From Cryphonectria parasitica EP155 (Eukaryota; Ascomycota; Sordariomycetes; Diaporthales; Cryphonectriaceae): DNA of 64,000 nucleotides. Under the pieces are notes generated by a model, which had not been told where the DNA came from, ran no database searches, and saw nothing but the letters and a program-made list of their open reading frames with translations. The stretch covers positions 1,426,001-1,490,000 of the forward strand of contig NW_024468913.1 of NCBI RefSeq assembly GCF_011745365.1. The letters run 5' to 3'. The position numbers were made by a program, and so were the translations under genes. Below, one piece after another: positions 44,009-56,997 of the stretch (position 1 is its first letter; the number at the start of each line of letters is the position of its first letter).

Positions 44009-47000
44009 GCTGGCCCGGTCACCGTAGTCGTCACGCCATAGCCCCTTGGCTGCCCGTCCAGCCCGCGACCGTATGAGGCAGCAGACACCTCCTCGCCCAA
44101 GAGCCGAGCCGCCTTGGTAGCACTGGGGCCCGGCCTAGAAGCAGACGCCTTGTTGTTGGCCGGCGCGTGCGCGGTGAAGTACGAGTCATCACCTTCGGAG
44201 AACTCCTCGTAGGAACCGCCGCCACCTCTAAGTCCAATGGCGCCCAAGAAACCGCCGCCGCCGCCACTTCGATCCGACGAGTGCTCATAGCGACCATCCT
44301 CGGGGTCGCTATCCTCTCCCCACGATCCGTTGATGCCGCCGTCATCGGGCTTGGACTTTTCGCGAGACTTATTTCCGCGGCGGAACAGGCTAAAGTCGCC
44401 GCGCGTGAGGGATAGCGTACGTCTGCCTGTACCGGGCCGCTTCTCTCCTGCAGGCACGTCGCTGTCCGAGCGTCTCCCACGGGACGAGAGTGTCCGGAAC
44501 AGGCCACCGGGGGCTTTAGAGGAGTTGGGAGGTCGCGAGTCGAGCACATCAGCACGGTGGGCCGGGCCGCGGTTTCGTTTAGACAGGCGACGTGAGATCC
44601 CTCTGTGAATAAAGCCTCCTCCTCCGCCGCCTCCATCCTGCGCCCCAGGAGAGGTGGCGGCAGCAGCCTGTTCCTCATAAAGAGAATCAGGCGGCGTCGA
44701 AGGAGGTGTCTGCCCTGGTGTGTACTCGCGGATGGAGCACCAGTTCCGATGAGGTAGGAGGTGCTTGTTGTTTCTCGGCTTGCCCTCGACTCCATGCCCA
44801 AATATGGGAATCATGTCCTCGTCAGTGTCCTTGTCAAGATGATGCACCTTGTTGCGCTTATTCAGCACATCGGCCATGAGATCTGGCGGGGGTATGTTGA
44901 CAATTGCAGATGAGATGACGTTGGGCATGTAGCGGAAGTCTTTATGCTTGGGCAGGTCGAGTTTCGGGTTCGAGTAGAATTGGCCAATCGCGGCCAGGTG
45001 GACGTCGCCGCTGAGAATAGTGACACGAACCGACCTGTCTGCCGCAAGATCCTGTAAATCCTCGAGAACGATTTTGCGCTCGTTCTTGTGGTTCTTCGCG
45101 GTCCAGTGGTCGTCGAGGTCGTCCAAGACCTCGACACCGCCGTCAAACTTGTTGAACACATTGCCGAACATCCCAGCCTTGCCAAGAGCCTTGACGGGAT
45201 CAAGCAGTCGAGACGTCAAGCTGTGAAACAACGTCAGCTATACAATACCAATCTTGCCAGAATAAAGAGGCTGACTTACATGTTTTCTAACCACACCAGC
45301 CGAGGGTATGCAATCGGAACCCCCAACATGACGAGAAGGTGCTCTGTCTTGCCCTTGACGATCTCGTTGTAGCAGCGGTCAATCAGCTTGTCCCACGTGT
45401 CTTCCTTGATAACCTGGTCACGTGTCCTCTCCGTCCGCGCGTCGACAGCCAACAGCGCAATCTTGGAGCCGAGGAACATGAACAAGCTGCGGCTCTGCTC
45501 GTGGATGTACGGGCCGGGCTCCAACCCCAGAGCCCAGCTTGGCTCCGTCTCTTCGGTCTCATCCGCGATGCTTTGGTGCTGGAACAGCATGTAGTACTTG
45601 AAGGCGACGTTGCCAAGGCCCGAGAAGACAGGCGACGACATGAAATGGTGCGGATAGCTGCCAAAGCCATCTATGATGTCGTGATCGTCGTAGATATTCA
45701 CCATGGGAATCTGCGAGTTGGCGAGACCAAAGAGACCTTGTGAGAACCACATGCAGTAGCGCTCCAGGTAGAAATGCTCCAGCTCGTCCTGCATCTCGGG
45801 CGAGAACGGCGCGTGTTGCTTGTGTAACGGATTCCGCATCATGAGCCAGTCCTGGAAGTGTCTCGTCTCTCGCATCACGGCATCACAATAGAGCTGATCG
45901 CCGTTACCCAACATGACATGGAAAGGCCGGCTCTGGTGGTTGTTCAGGACATCGCGCCATAGAGGGTCCGGGCCGCTCATCTCGTCGGGGTTCACGGACA
46001 AGCTGAAGCCATTGCAGCTATGGAGCATGATGTTCATTGATTGGCCTTTGGCGGGGACCCAGAAGCCAGTTGCAGGCCCGCGGTTGATGCGGTAGGCGAT
46101 GCGCTGCTCCTTGTCGCGCAGTTCGACCTCGATGCTGAAACGCCAGAACGTGTAGCCTCGCTCGGCATGCAGGCGGTATCCTCGGATGTCCTTGTACTTA
46201 CCCGTCCTCTCTCCGTCGAGAGGTGCTTTCTTCTTGCGATCTGAGAAAGACCCTGGCGCATCGGTCGATCCTTCTGGGAGGTCGATATCAGGAGGGCTGC
46301 GTGTCCTCTCAAACAGGCCCTTATCACTGAGGTCTCGCGAGAGATCTCTGCCCTCATCAAGGTGGTCGACTGGCCGGACGTACAGCGTTTCGCCTCTGCG
46401 ACCCAGCTTAGGAAGCCCTGCGACGGGGTCCACATACTCTGGCGGGACCTCTCCGTGAACTTCTGCTGGGGGAGGCGGCAGGTTCTCGATTGGCTGTGCG
46501 AAAAGCCTCAAGGTTGGAGCAATATCGTAAGACGACTCCTGATCAGTTGTCACGATCATCACGGTACCCCTCCAGAACTCCCGCTCGATAGCTGGCCCAT
46601 GCCGGGCTGACCGACCGGTGATGCGCTCAGTTCGCATGCCGCAATATCTGAGCAGAGGACCGCACTTCAGATACAATTGTGGCTTAAACCTTGTAGGAGC
46701 TATATGATCAGGAATGCGGATTGCCATCCGCGCCGTTCGGGTCAGCAGGGTAGATTCAGAGAGTTGTCTCGGACATGAAGCAGCTCGAGATGGAAGACAT
46801 AAGGAAAACATAAGGAAAACATTGAAGGGCAAATCCCTGCTTCATCTTCGCCTTGAGGCGCCAACGGCCGTCCGATGGATCACAGACGGGCCTGGCACCT
46901 CGCATTGCGTTTGCCAGCCGTCGCTTGATGAGCTAGCACGTTATACGCCTGTGGGACTATGTCGTTATCACTGCCATGGACAGGCCATGGCGGCGTCAGC

Positions 47001-49005
47001 TAAAATCATTTGAAGATTACGTACCGTTATTTTCGTCATACTCCCCGTCAAAGGCCTCCGCCTTGCGTGGCCGTGAAGAGATGCTGCCTCGCCGCTGTGA
47101 TGGCGGCGTCTCCCACCAAGTTTGTCCCTTATCCAAAGTAGGTGTCACTTCATCCGAGAGCTCAAGCAGCGTCCCGGAAAGCGTTCCCACAGTACCCTTC
47201 TTCCACTCGTTCAGGTACTTGGGCGGGTTATACAGCCCCTGGCCAGGCTTGTAATCATGACGATGGAAGAATTCCGACATGTGGTGCTCATGGTGCGAGC
47301 CATCATTGCGTTGGCCAGGCTGACCTTCTCCGGCTTCTCTGTCCGTGTCGAACTTGACTCTCGGCGCAGAGCTCTGTTGTGGGAGGTCAGACATGAAGGG
47401 GACTGAGCTGGCAGGAGGACCTCGCGCAGAGGTCAAGACCTGCCCCTGTCTAGCAGTATGGACAGAATTCCCAGTCGCGATAGGCGAGTCCAAGTCATCT
47501 TCGTCGTCGTCATCATCATCAACGTCATCATCATCATCGTCGTCTTCAAGGTCTGGCATAACCTGCTGTGGAGGCGGCCTCCTCACAGCGACAGCCGTGT
47601 TGAGAGGCGGCGGGGCCTTGTTTCGCGTGGACCCGCCGGCGGGTTTGTTCGGCGGACCCACCGGTGCGGGAACAGCCGCGGATCCGGGGCTCTGGGCCAG
47701 CGAAAAAGATCGAGGTGCTCCCCGGGACTGACCCGACACGGCCTGGCTATGATTCCTGTCACCCTCGTTCCTCCGCTGGTACGAAGGCTCTCCAGGCGGG
47801 CCTTTCTTCAGCTTGTTGCTTCCTTGTCGGGTCAGTGAGAAGCCACCGCCCGTTGGGGTAGTCGGAGGTAGTGTCGCCAGAGACTCGATTTCAGGTTCAC
47901 TGTTTGGCAATCTGATGTCATTCCTTGCCGCCCGCTCGCGAAAGCTCAGGTTCCGCTGCACGGGGTCGTTTTCCTGTGCGTCAATGTCGTCAAATGCTTT
48001 GGGGTTGGGGCTCTTCTTCTCGTGAGGCACTTGACCATGTGTCTTGCGCTGCGGCTCCTCCACTCTGGCCACAACCTGCGGCGCCGTGGCAGACCGAGCA
48101 GACACGGGCTCAGGGTGGGTTTGGACTCGAGGGGATTCCGACTCGGACTCTGTGTCCTGGTCCTTGAACCGTACGGTCGGCGTCTGGCTGCCGTCTTTAT
48201 CAATGCTGCCCCGCGACTGGGCCCGGTCTCGTGCATTGCGCTCAGCGGCCTCGACCCGCGCGCGCCTCTCCTCCTTCGTGATGCTGTCGAGCGTCAGCTC
48301 AAGTCTCTGCAGAGGAGAGCGCATATCTGCGAACAAACGACGATCCACCTCACTCCCCAGGGAAGATTTCCGATGACCATTCACAGCCTCCCTTGTACTG
48401 CCATTTCTTGCCGCGGCGGTGCTGCCACTGCTCGCCCGGCGGTTGGACGTCTGACTAGCGCGTTTCGTTCGGTCGACGGCGTTGAGGGGTTTGTAGAAGT
48501 CAGGGTTCAAGACGCCTGGGCTCGGGAGGTCGGCCTGGGGATCCTGATCGGCCTTGGGCAGCGTGTAAGGCATGCCGCCATTGCCATATGGGTGTTTGTA
48601 GTTGACCGGGGAGGCCTCGGGCGCATCAGGGGCCGCAGGCAATGCACCCGAGACCACGTAGGCACCCTCCTCCTCCCTGTTCTTGCTGGCACGTCGGCGC
48701 CGCTTTTCTAAGATGTCAGGGGTGTAGATGCCCTGGGAGACAGGTCTAGGACCCAGTCCAGAACCCTGATAGGAATTTCTGGGCGTCGCATAAGGGCTGA
48801 TAGTAGCCTCGGAATGGGCTTCGGAGTTGTTGGTCTGGGTTGATGCCCGATTGTGCCTGGCTTGGGCCGTAACGGGCGGCGCAGGGTCTAGAGATTGACG
48901 AGCAGGTGCCCTCGAGGCGTACTCGCCAGAAGAGCCGCGCTGCTGGTGGTGAGGGCGATTCGAGACGTTGGGGCCGGGGAGGTTACCCCAGTACGGTGCC
49001 GACAT
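43480..49005 (-). CDS. Very large PhoD-like metallophosphatase
   Basis: Three exons inferred: 49005-47025, 46699-45280, 45220-43480. All phases close and give 1713 residues. The N-terminal 660 residues are disordered, Pro/Ser/Arg-rich, with an acidic Asp run. Exon 2 carries the phosphatase domain: FHVMLGNGDQLYCDAVMRET and IPMVNIYDDHDIIDGFGSYP, the metal-binding GDQ and DDHD motifs of the PhoD/alkaline-phosphatase-D superfamily, and continues in exon 3 with VRVTILSGDVHLAAIGQFYS. The C-terminus is disordered with a 21-Gln tract. Intron 1 is 325 nt, long for this window. A separate N-terminal gene is the alternative, but frame and phase close neatly and the last N-terminal residues abut the domain as in related fungal proteins. 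Substrate not known. Confidence 0.72.
43945..44007 (-). repeat. Polyglutamine-encoding CAG/CAA array in the PhoD-like gene
   Basis: 21 consecutive Gln codons on the minus strand: CAG runs interrupted by four CAA codons. Interruption of the pure CAG run would be expected to reduce length instability. It lies in the C-terminal disordered part of the phosphatase protein. Confidence 0.9.
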
Positions 49006-52000
49006 CGTGGGCGTGACGTAGATGGTCAAAACTGGCTGAGGTTCGGGCGGTTCTAAGGCCAGTCCTCAGCGCAAAAAAAAAAAAAAAAAAAAAAAAAATG
49101 CAGAGAAAAATGATCGCAAAAGCATATGAGCAGTATGAACAGGCGTTGGCAACCCAATACACAACCTTATGTCCCGCCGAGCCTAGGACTGGTCATGCGG
49201 GTTTCCATAGCAGACAATGCAGGCTGGGACAGAACAGGAGGTTAGCGCCGCAGTGGATGTGCGTTGGAGAAAAGCGCCCCCAGCGGCTGCTGAAGGCGAA
49301 TCGCAACAGTGTTATGAGTGTGGTAATGATGAGATGCACAGCACGAACGAGTAAGTCGGCCGTGTGTGGATGTGCACGGCGTAATTATTGACGATACCTT
49401 CAGTTTGTCGTAGGAAAGGCAGGGGTGGGTCCCATCAGCTGTTGACGACGAGCGGCTGAAGTGTGAAGTGGGATGTGCTAAGTATCCGATTCACGAGGTG
49501 TCATGTAAAGGTGAGGCGAGACGACGACAACAAGCTTGGTAGGTTCAATAGAAAGAAAAAATTGTCCACTACGAGGTGTCTGCGAGCTCGAGGTATAGCC
49601 AAACAGACCAAAGGTACGAGATGAGGAAAGGGACATTTGTCGCAAGGCGCGAGGGTGAACCGGCGAAAAACGAAAATTGGGGTGGTTGACGACGACGAAG
49701 GGATTCGAGATAAGATGGCGGACCGAGATGCTGGCTGAATCGGGGATGGAGAAAGAGAAGCAAGCCTAGCTACCTCACTGGGGGGGGGGGGGCTTGCAGA
49801 GGCTTACAGGGGTCACAACCAAGGTCAGGTCATGTACGATGCTACATATATGCATGTGTGTGGTCTGTGTAAGGTTAAGGAACGAGTGAAAAGTAACTGA
49901 TTAATTACTTCGTAGTGTGTGTCTCCTTCCATCTCGTATTTTGACTCTTATTTTCCCCTCACATCCCGTTTTCTTCTTCTTCTTTTCCCGAGGCAACGTT
50001 TCTTTGACACGTTTGCACGCACAACAGCTGTGAACTTACACAAGAATAAGGCTCAAACGGCATGCATTCTTCACTCTCGGTAGACAAGAGGATTGCCCGA
50101 TGTACGACCTCAAAACGGAGTGCCAGTTGACCGGTACCTGAAGATGGGCCCAAGCTCAAGTGCAGACAGAGCGTGAACGAGATTGGAAAGAACGGAGGAG
50201 GAGGGGGAAAGGAGAACCAACAAAGCTGTGTCGTCATCAGCTTGGCCCGTTTTGCACCAATGAGAACCTCATCGCAATAGCAGCACATAAATTAGAATCC
50301 CTGTTCACTCAACAAGCGAATTCGCCCAGCCTCCGACCTTTTTTCCTCTTCTCCACCACAACGAGCTTCGCCAAGCACTACGTAGAGCAACGCGCCCACA
50401 TCATGTACGATGTAGTATCTGTAAAGGTATTCGGGTCGATATCCCACGCAGAACGCAATTCAAAGTCATAGTGCTGCCCTGCTTGTACTACGTGCTCGAC
50501 GTGTCGCACTTGTCAATGGCCTCGCGGAACATGCGCCTGCAGTTGCCCGTCGTGGACCAACTCTCTAACAAGAGAGAGTGAAGCCAGCTAATAAGGGCTC
50601 AGCTCATTAATTGCAGGGCTGGATTGGACATGCAAGGGCTAGAAGAGTCATCTTTGTATGATGGACTGGAGCTTTGCGGCGGGCGCATGGTCTGTTTCGC
50701 GGGACCACCATCAGTCTTTTATAACTCTAAAATGCCCTGAGTATCCAGTGCCCAGGGCGAGGCTGGCTAGAGGCTCTCGCGAGGAAATATTCGGCGCTGA
50801 ACAAGAAATCATAGTACGAGGGGGACCACATTTGTTCACATAAATCAGGCAGCACTGTATATGTCCGATTTCCGAGCAGCAAACAGAGTCTGGGAACAGA
50901 CAGAGCTGACGAGGCGCAGGTGGTGGGTGGCTGGTACCTGCATGGTAGGGCTCTCCTTCTCCCTCTCTCTCTTTCGGAAGCTGCCGCACCATAGATGGAC
51001 TGCCCTGTGGAGACGGAACCGGTCCGTTTGGCCATACATAAAAAGCACTTCATAGAGGATAGCAGGGCAGGGCTCACTCTGGGCCCTTAGAGCTTGCTCT
51101 CAAAGAAGACGAAAAATGGCAGCCTTTTGTTCTCCTAGTCGCTATTCCCAAAAATAAGTAATGACTTCCAAAAAAGAAGGAACGGATTGTGGTCTGTAGG
51201 CCGTGGCCTCACGGCAGTAAATTTAAGCAATAAGTGCTCGCTGCTCGACCTTCAGGCCCGAGGCCTGCTTAGTGAGACCGAAAGGAACCGAAGACCCGAG
51301 TCGTGATTGGGAGGGACCTGCATAAAGACAAGCACTGGTGCTCCTCCGTACATACATAGTAATCACTACTATGATAGTTCTTCCTCGGCTTGAGGCCCTG
51401 ATTCGGTTGCAATGTCGGTAGGCCTTCTTCCTTCACCTTACGCGGCGGCCAGTGACAAGCCGGTGATCCTGAGCTGGCTCGGGTAATTGTTTCCTCTCTT
51501 GGATGTTGCAAATCCCCCGCATCGATCACGTCGTAGGAATCCTAGCATGCTCCATGAATGATCGTTGCAGGAATATTTTCTTAAGAGGGCAGGTAGGAAG
51601 GTGGCTCAGCCTGATGACCCAGTCTGGCCTCAGGCGCTCATCCTGCGAGCTGACATACTTCTTGAGTAAACACTCACTATGGGATTGGTCATTCATGTTC
51701 GTTGCGTGTTTGCATGTACATAATATAATCGTACAGAACAAAGATTGTTGAAAGCAGCTGCTGGTCAAGTTCCCCGGCAGTGGCTTAGGTACGCAGGTAC
51801 TTCCGAATGTCACGGGCAGGGGTTGGCTGTCGTCGCCAGTCCCTCACCATTCAGGGTCCAAGCGTGGACCTGACACTACATCAGTCGTTGCAACCGAGTT
51901 GAGGGTCTCTCTCCGTCCTCGCAGTATTTATCATAGTAATATGTATGTTGAATGCTATCTTAAAGTGTAAAATCGTACATATGCATGCAGATCCCCTCAA

Positions 52001-52802
52001 AATATACTCGACTACTATTTTGAGATCTGAAGTAAGGCGCGATGGCGTGGGCACAGGAAGAGGCCGCTAGCGTAAGCCGCCCGAGACAGGACCAGGGTGG
52101 GTCGCCTGTCTGTGCTTAGCCCCGCGAAGGGGGGACGAGGACACCGTGGACTTCCAGGCCCTCGGCCCTCTAGGCGTGGCCCTCCCGCGGAGACCACTGG
52201 GGAGAGGGAGGGGGCTACTGGAGGACCACTGTAATGGACTTAGCCTGTCTTACTGTGACGCTACGAAACCCATCCCACGGGGCCCTTGAAACAGAGCAAC
52301 GAACCTTCAAACCACTGCCCAGACACAGACACAAGAAAAAGGATACTTACTCAACAAACAACGACAACAACATGTCCGCCGCCAAGTAGCTCTTCACCTC
52401 CTCAACAGTGTCTGGTTGTTTCTTTTCTCTCTTCTTTTTTCTTGTTCTCCATTACAGCAAGTCAGCGAGAGGTGTGTGTGTCTGCGATCTTTTGTGGTGT
52501 TTGCGACCAAACCAGCGCGGCGTCTAATTCGTCCCGCCGTCTCTTCTCTCTTTGTCCCTTTTGCAACGCCTCGACCCCTTTAATCGATACTCGCCACGCA
52601 AGCTTCTTCGAAAGACAGCGCCCCTCCTCAACACGTTTGAGCGAGGACGTCCTTCCCAATCTCTCGACAGATCCAATTCCGTATTTCGAAAAACTCACGC
52701 CCGCCTACATTATCATAGAAAGTTCCCAACCTCTCTTCTTTCTGGAAAATCAAGAGCAGGCATCCCATGTGCGACACCGCTTAGCCGCCAAACCCCGGGA
52801 CC
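49006..52802. other. 3.8 kb gene desert between divergent genes
   Basis: No supported coding region. It holds a 26-A run at 49073-49098, a 13-G run at 49780-49792, and a hairpin at 51996-52024 (CTCAAAATA / TATTTTGAG with an 11-nt loop). The last 0.5 kb is probably the kex2 5' leader. It is long enough for a non-coding RNA or a decayed gene but nothing was recognised. Confidence 0.5.
49073..49098 (+). repeat. 26-A homopolymer run
   Basis: 26 consecutive A at about 70 bp upstream of the PhoD-like start codon. Poly(dA-dT) tracts exclude nucleosomes in yeast promoters, so a promoter role is plausible. Alternatively it is the tail of a processed sequence. Confidence 0.8.
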
Positions 52803-55434
52803 ATGAAGATCACGGCCCTCCTTGGCCTCGGCCTCGCAGCCGTCGCCGGAGCCAGCGATTTCCACCACGAGCGTGACGACTTCTACATTGTCCACCTCGA
52901 CGCTCGCACCGATGCCGACGAGGTCGCGTCCAGGCTCGGCCTACGCAACGAGGGCCAGTTTGGCCAGCTCGAGGACCACTTTGTCCTCAGGGGAGCCAAA
53001 TCGGAACATGATGTGGTCAACACAGAGATCAAGGCCAGGAGGCGGCGCAAGAGGGAGCAGGGTGGGGGCAGCAGCCGTGATGTGCTCGACGGCGTCCGCT
53101 TCGCGCAGAGACAGGAGCTCCGCAATCCCTGGGAGAAGCGCATAATACCTGACTTCGCTGGGCCGCGCCTCGTCGAGGAGCGCGCCGACCCCAGCTCCAA
53201 CCCAGTGCTAGTAGCAAACCAGCAGTCTCTCATGTCGACCCTCGGCATTAGCGACCCCATCTTTAACGAGCAGTGGCACCTCCTGAACGTGGTCCAGGAG
53301 GGCCACGACGTCAACGTGTCGGGCGTCTGGCTGCAGGGCATCACAGGCAAGAACGCCACCGTGGCCATCGTCGACGACGGCCTGGACATGCACAGCGATG
53401 ATCTCAAGGACAACTTTTACGCCCAGGGCTCGTACGACTTCAACGACAAGACCGACCTGCCCGAGCCGCGGCTCTCGGACGACAGGCACGGCACGCGCTG
53501 CGGTGGAGAGGTGTCGGCCGTCAAGAACGACGTCTGTGGCGTGGGCGTCGCTTACGACTCCAACATCGCCGGCCTGCGTATTCTTAGCAAGATGATCACG
53601 GATGCCGACGAGGCTCTCGCAATGAACTACGACATGCTTCACAACGATATCTACTCGTGCTCCTGGGGCCCTCCTGATGATGGCCGGTCCATGGAAGCGC
53701 CCGGCGTCCTGATCCGCAGGGCAATGCTGAACGCCGTCCAGAAGGGCCGCAACGGGCTGGGTAACATCTACGTCTTTGCCAGTGGCAACGGTGCTGCCAG
53801 CGATGACAACTGCAACTTTGACGGCTACACCAATAGTATCTACAGCATCACAGTCGCCGCTGTGGACAGGAAGGGCGAGCATCCTTACTATTCCGAGGCC
53901 TGCTCGGCCAACCTGGTGGTGACCTACTCCAGCGGTGGTGGCGACAGTATCCACACTACAGATGTTGGGCAGAACACCTGCACCTCTGCGCACGGAGGTA
54001 CCTCTGCCGCGGCTCCTCTGGCCGCCGGCATCTTCGCCCTGGTTCTTGAGATCAGACCCGACATTACCTGGAGGGACATGCAGTACCTCGCCCTCAACTC
54101 TGCCGTTCCCATCAACGAGGACGACGGGAGCTGGCAGACCACCTTCATCGGCAAGAAGTTCAGCCACACGTTTGGCTATGGCAAGATTGACAGCTACGGC
54201 CTCGTCGAGCTGGCCAAGACCTGGGAGGTTGTCAACCCCCAGTCCTGGTTCTTCACCCCCTGGATCCACGTCAAGGAGGCCATTCCCCAGGGCGATGAGG
54301 GCATTGCCGTCAGCTTCGACGTGACCCCAGACATGCTCAAGGAGGCCAACCTGAAGCGGGTCGAGCATGTGACCGTCACCATGAACGTCGACCACACCCG
54401 CCGAGGTGATCTGTCCGTCGACCTGGTCAGCCCCAACAAGGTCATCAGCCATCTCTCGGTCCCTCGCCGTCTGGACAATGAGGCCTCTGGGTACATCGAC
54501 TGGACCTTTATGAGCGTCGTCCACTGGTATGTACTACCCACCCACCCTCTTGGTGGTTTCTGTCTCGCCTCCACGATATAGCTGACAAAGTTTTCCACGC
54601 AGGGGCGAGTCTGGTATCGGTACCTGGACTGTGATTGTCAAGGACACCAAGGTGAACGAGCACAACGGCACCTGGGTCGACTGGCACCTCAAGCTCTGGG
54701 GTGAGTCCATCGACGCCAGCCAGGTCAAACTCCTTCCCATGCCTGAAGAAGACGACGATGCCGACCACGACGCGATTGTCACCACCACCATCCCGCCCTC
54801 AGTCGTCACCCCTCCCGCCGGCTTCCACACGCCCGGCGAGCTCCCCAGCGCAACGCCAACCGACCACCCTGACCGCCCCGTGAACGCCAAGCCGACTGAT
54901 GTCACCGGCGAGCTCGATGAGTCTCCCCAGGCCACCGAGACCGCCTCCAATTGGCTCCCCGGCTTCCTGCCCACCTTTGGCGTCGGGCCCCGCGCCCAGG
55001 CCTGGATCTACGCCGCCCTCGCCCTGATCCTCATCTTCTGCGCCGGACTCGGCGTCTATATCTTCACTGCCCGCCGCCGCCGTCTCCGCAACGCCACCCG
55101 TGATAACTACGAATTTGAGCTCCTCGACGACGCTGAGGCCGAGGGCCTCACGGCTGGAGCGGGCGGCGAGAAGACCGCCGGCGCAGGCGGGAAGAAGCGC
55201 ACGCGCGGTGGGGAGTTGTACGATGCGTTTGCGGGCGGCAGCGATGACGAGGACGAGGAGGGTCGCTTCTACCGGGACCACGAGGAGGGCGTCGAGGGTG
55301 CCACGAGCCCTGGGGGTGACGCCGCCGCGAGAGAAAAGAGGGCCCTTGGTGACGATGATGACCACCATGTGCTGGGCAGTGATAGCGAGGACGAGGGCGA
55401 TGAGAGGGAGGCGCTGGCCGCTGGGAGGCGGTAA
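52803..55434 (+). CDS. kex2: Kex2/kexin-type proprotein convertase
   Basis: Two exons: 52803-54526 and 54603-55434 (intron 76 nt, GTATGT...CGCAG), 851 residues. Residues 1-18 are a signal peptide. Autoprocessing site Lys-Arg at 112-113 (WEKRIIPDF). The peptidase S8 domain has Asp191 (AIVDDGLDM), His229 (DDRHGTRCGGE), the oxyanion Asn329 (FASGNGAASDD) and Ser401 (HGGTSAAAP), all intact. The P domain follows from about 470 to 610. A stalk rich in Pro/Thr leads to a membrane segment at about 709-729 (WIYAALALILIFCAGLGVYI). The cytosolic tail of about 120 residues is acidic and may carry late-Golgi localisation signals (YEFELLDD). Kex2 cleaves after dibasic sites in precursor proteins in the late Golgi. 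Confidence 0.95.
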
Positions 55435-56523
55435 AGCATGGAAGGAGAAGGCCCCCTCCTCTTCAGCTCAGCTCCGTCACGGCACTCTTGACCATCCAGG
55501 GTGTTCTTTTTCCCCTCTCCTTCTTCGTTTCTTACTTGCATGGATAGAGCATAAGAACAGACAGAGACAAACAGACATAGGTGTGTGACATGGACTGAAC
55601 TCTCAGCCCTCAAGAAGCAAGAGAGAGGGGCAGGGAGGGATTCCAATGCAACCAAACCGTTTCTGCCGACCAAACGAAAAGGATGAGCGCAAGAGAAAAA
55701 GACAGGGAAGAAAGAAAGAAAGAAAGAAAGAAAACAAAGTCTAGCACATAATGTATGGAGCGGGGGGCGTTTTTGTTGTATGGCGATGAACGGACGGGCT
55801 GGCGTTAGCATTATCTCCCTCATGAGGGAAAGCATCGTAAATAGGCATGCATGCTACTTTTTTTCTTCTTTGTCCTTAAAGTATTCAAGTTTTGACAAAA
55901 CTCAGAGAGATCTCCATCACACAAAGCCTTGTTCTCCTTTTAGGGGGTCTAGAATGGCGGGGAACATATATCGATCAAAATAGTTCAGTCCTTTTTTTTT
56001 TTTTTTTTTTATGTTCGCAGCAGCAGGACGATGAATAATGCCTCCTTATATCACATGTCAATCGTGAGATTAACTAACCTGGCTTTACTTGTCTACCGCA
56101 GAGGGAAAACACACAACAACCAGAGTACGAGTATGATGAAATGGTTGTTTAAGAGGGGAAGAGAGAGAGAGAGAAAAGCAAAAGTAACAAGTAGTACATT
56201 ACACTTTCCAATAAGAATACCAAACCCAGTGGATGGATGCTTCAATGCGTCCTTCCCATTTGATTCCAGTAACGCCTCGAATCAGTTCCCCTTCTTTCCA
56301 GGACCTAGTCCATTCCTTGACGCCGGATTTAAAGGAAATCGCAGAGAAAAAGGAAAAGAGAAAGAAATAACCTCTTGGCTCTCTGAGGCATCATCTTCGA
56401 AAGTACTGGAAACAATTTCCAAGCCATCGCCTCCCACATGACCCGCGTTTTGACCATCCAGACCATGCGTCGTTGTTTTCCACGGCCTCCTAAAAGAGCT
56501 CGCGTTGTTTCTCAAGTCCAGAG
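55435..56523. other. Convergent intergenic with simple repeats
   Basis: No gene. A GAAA-type microsatellite lies at about 55712-55735, a 19-T run at 55992-56010, and a GA run near 56160-56176. Confidence 0.6.
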
Positions 56524-56991
56524 CTAGGCTCCGGCTTCAACCCAGTCGTGGAAGGCCTGGCGTCCCTCCTCCTCCTTCTCTCGCAGTAGAGTCTGCTTCC
56601 GACGAGCCTCATCCAACACCGCCTGAATCTCTGGGGGCACCTCACCCGCCCTGCCGAGGATAGTAGCCCGGCTCATAGCGCGATCCGCCGCCCGGAGCTT
56701 TGCCTCCTGAATGGCCTCATCCAATTTGTGAGGTGAGATCGCAGGGTCTGGCTCCAGCTCTGGGATGTCCTTCAGGGACCACCGCGGCAGGCCTGGCAGC
56801 TGCTGCTCCTGCGCAGCAGCCTTGCTAGCCGGGCACCCGTGCTCATTGCCGTCTTGCTGCTCCTCGTCCATGCAGATCAGCACACCGCTATCGTGCATCT
56901 CACCATTACCATCAGCAGCCCCGTCCATTGCACAATGCGGGCCCTCCAGCACGTTCGCCTTAGCAGCAGCAGCAGCAATTTCCTCCCGCAC
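56524..56991 (-). CDS. In-frame ORF after the snx4 stop codon, status unclear
   Basis: 155 codons open from the GTG at 56991; the first ATG is at 56928 (134 residues). It is exactly in frame with snx4, separated only by its TAG stop (57000-56998) and two codons. The protein looks real: residues about 60-155 read LKDIPELEPDPAISPHKLDE and EAKLRAADRAMSRATILGRA, a charged helical C-terminus. No family recognised. Options are a second small gene with an unseen promoter, a stop-codon read-through tail of Snx4, or a former part of Snx4 cut off by a new stop. The GTG is not a likely start. A strong alternative intron GTACGT...CCTAG (46 nt) around the snx4 stop changes frame and does not join the two. 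Confidence 0.4.
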   Translation of the reverse strand: MREEIAAAAAKANVLEGPHCAMDGAADGNGEMHDSGVLICMDEEQQDGNEHGCPASKAAAQEQQLPGLPRWSLKDIPELEPDPAISPHKLDEAIQEAKLRAADRAMSRATILGRAGEVPPEIQAVLDEARRKQTLLREKEEEGRQAFHDWVEAGA

Positions 56992-56997
56992 AGCCGC

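Noticed and set aside
51996..52024. Hairpin CTCAAAATA / TATTTTGAG as a transposon end
   Set aside because: It is a single 9-bp stem with no second copy or target duplication visible nearby; kept only as a note within the gene desert.
53208..54524. 438-codon open frame opposite kex2
   Set aside because: Antisense to the intact S8 catalytic domain with no motif; low-complexity Val/Gly/Asp sequence caused by codon bias.
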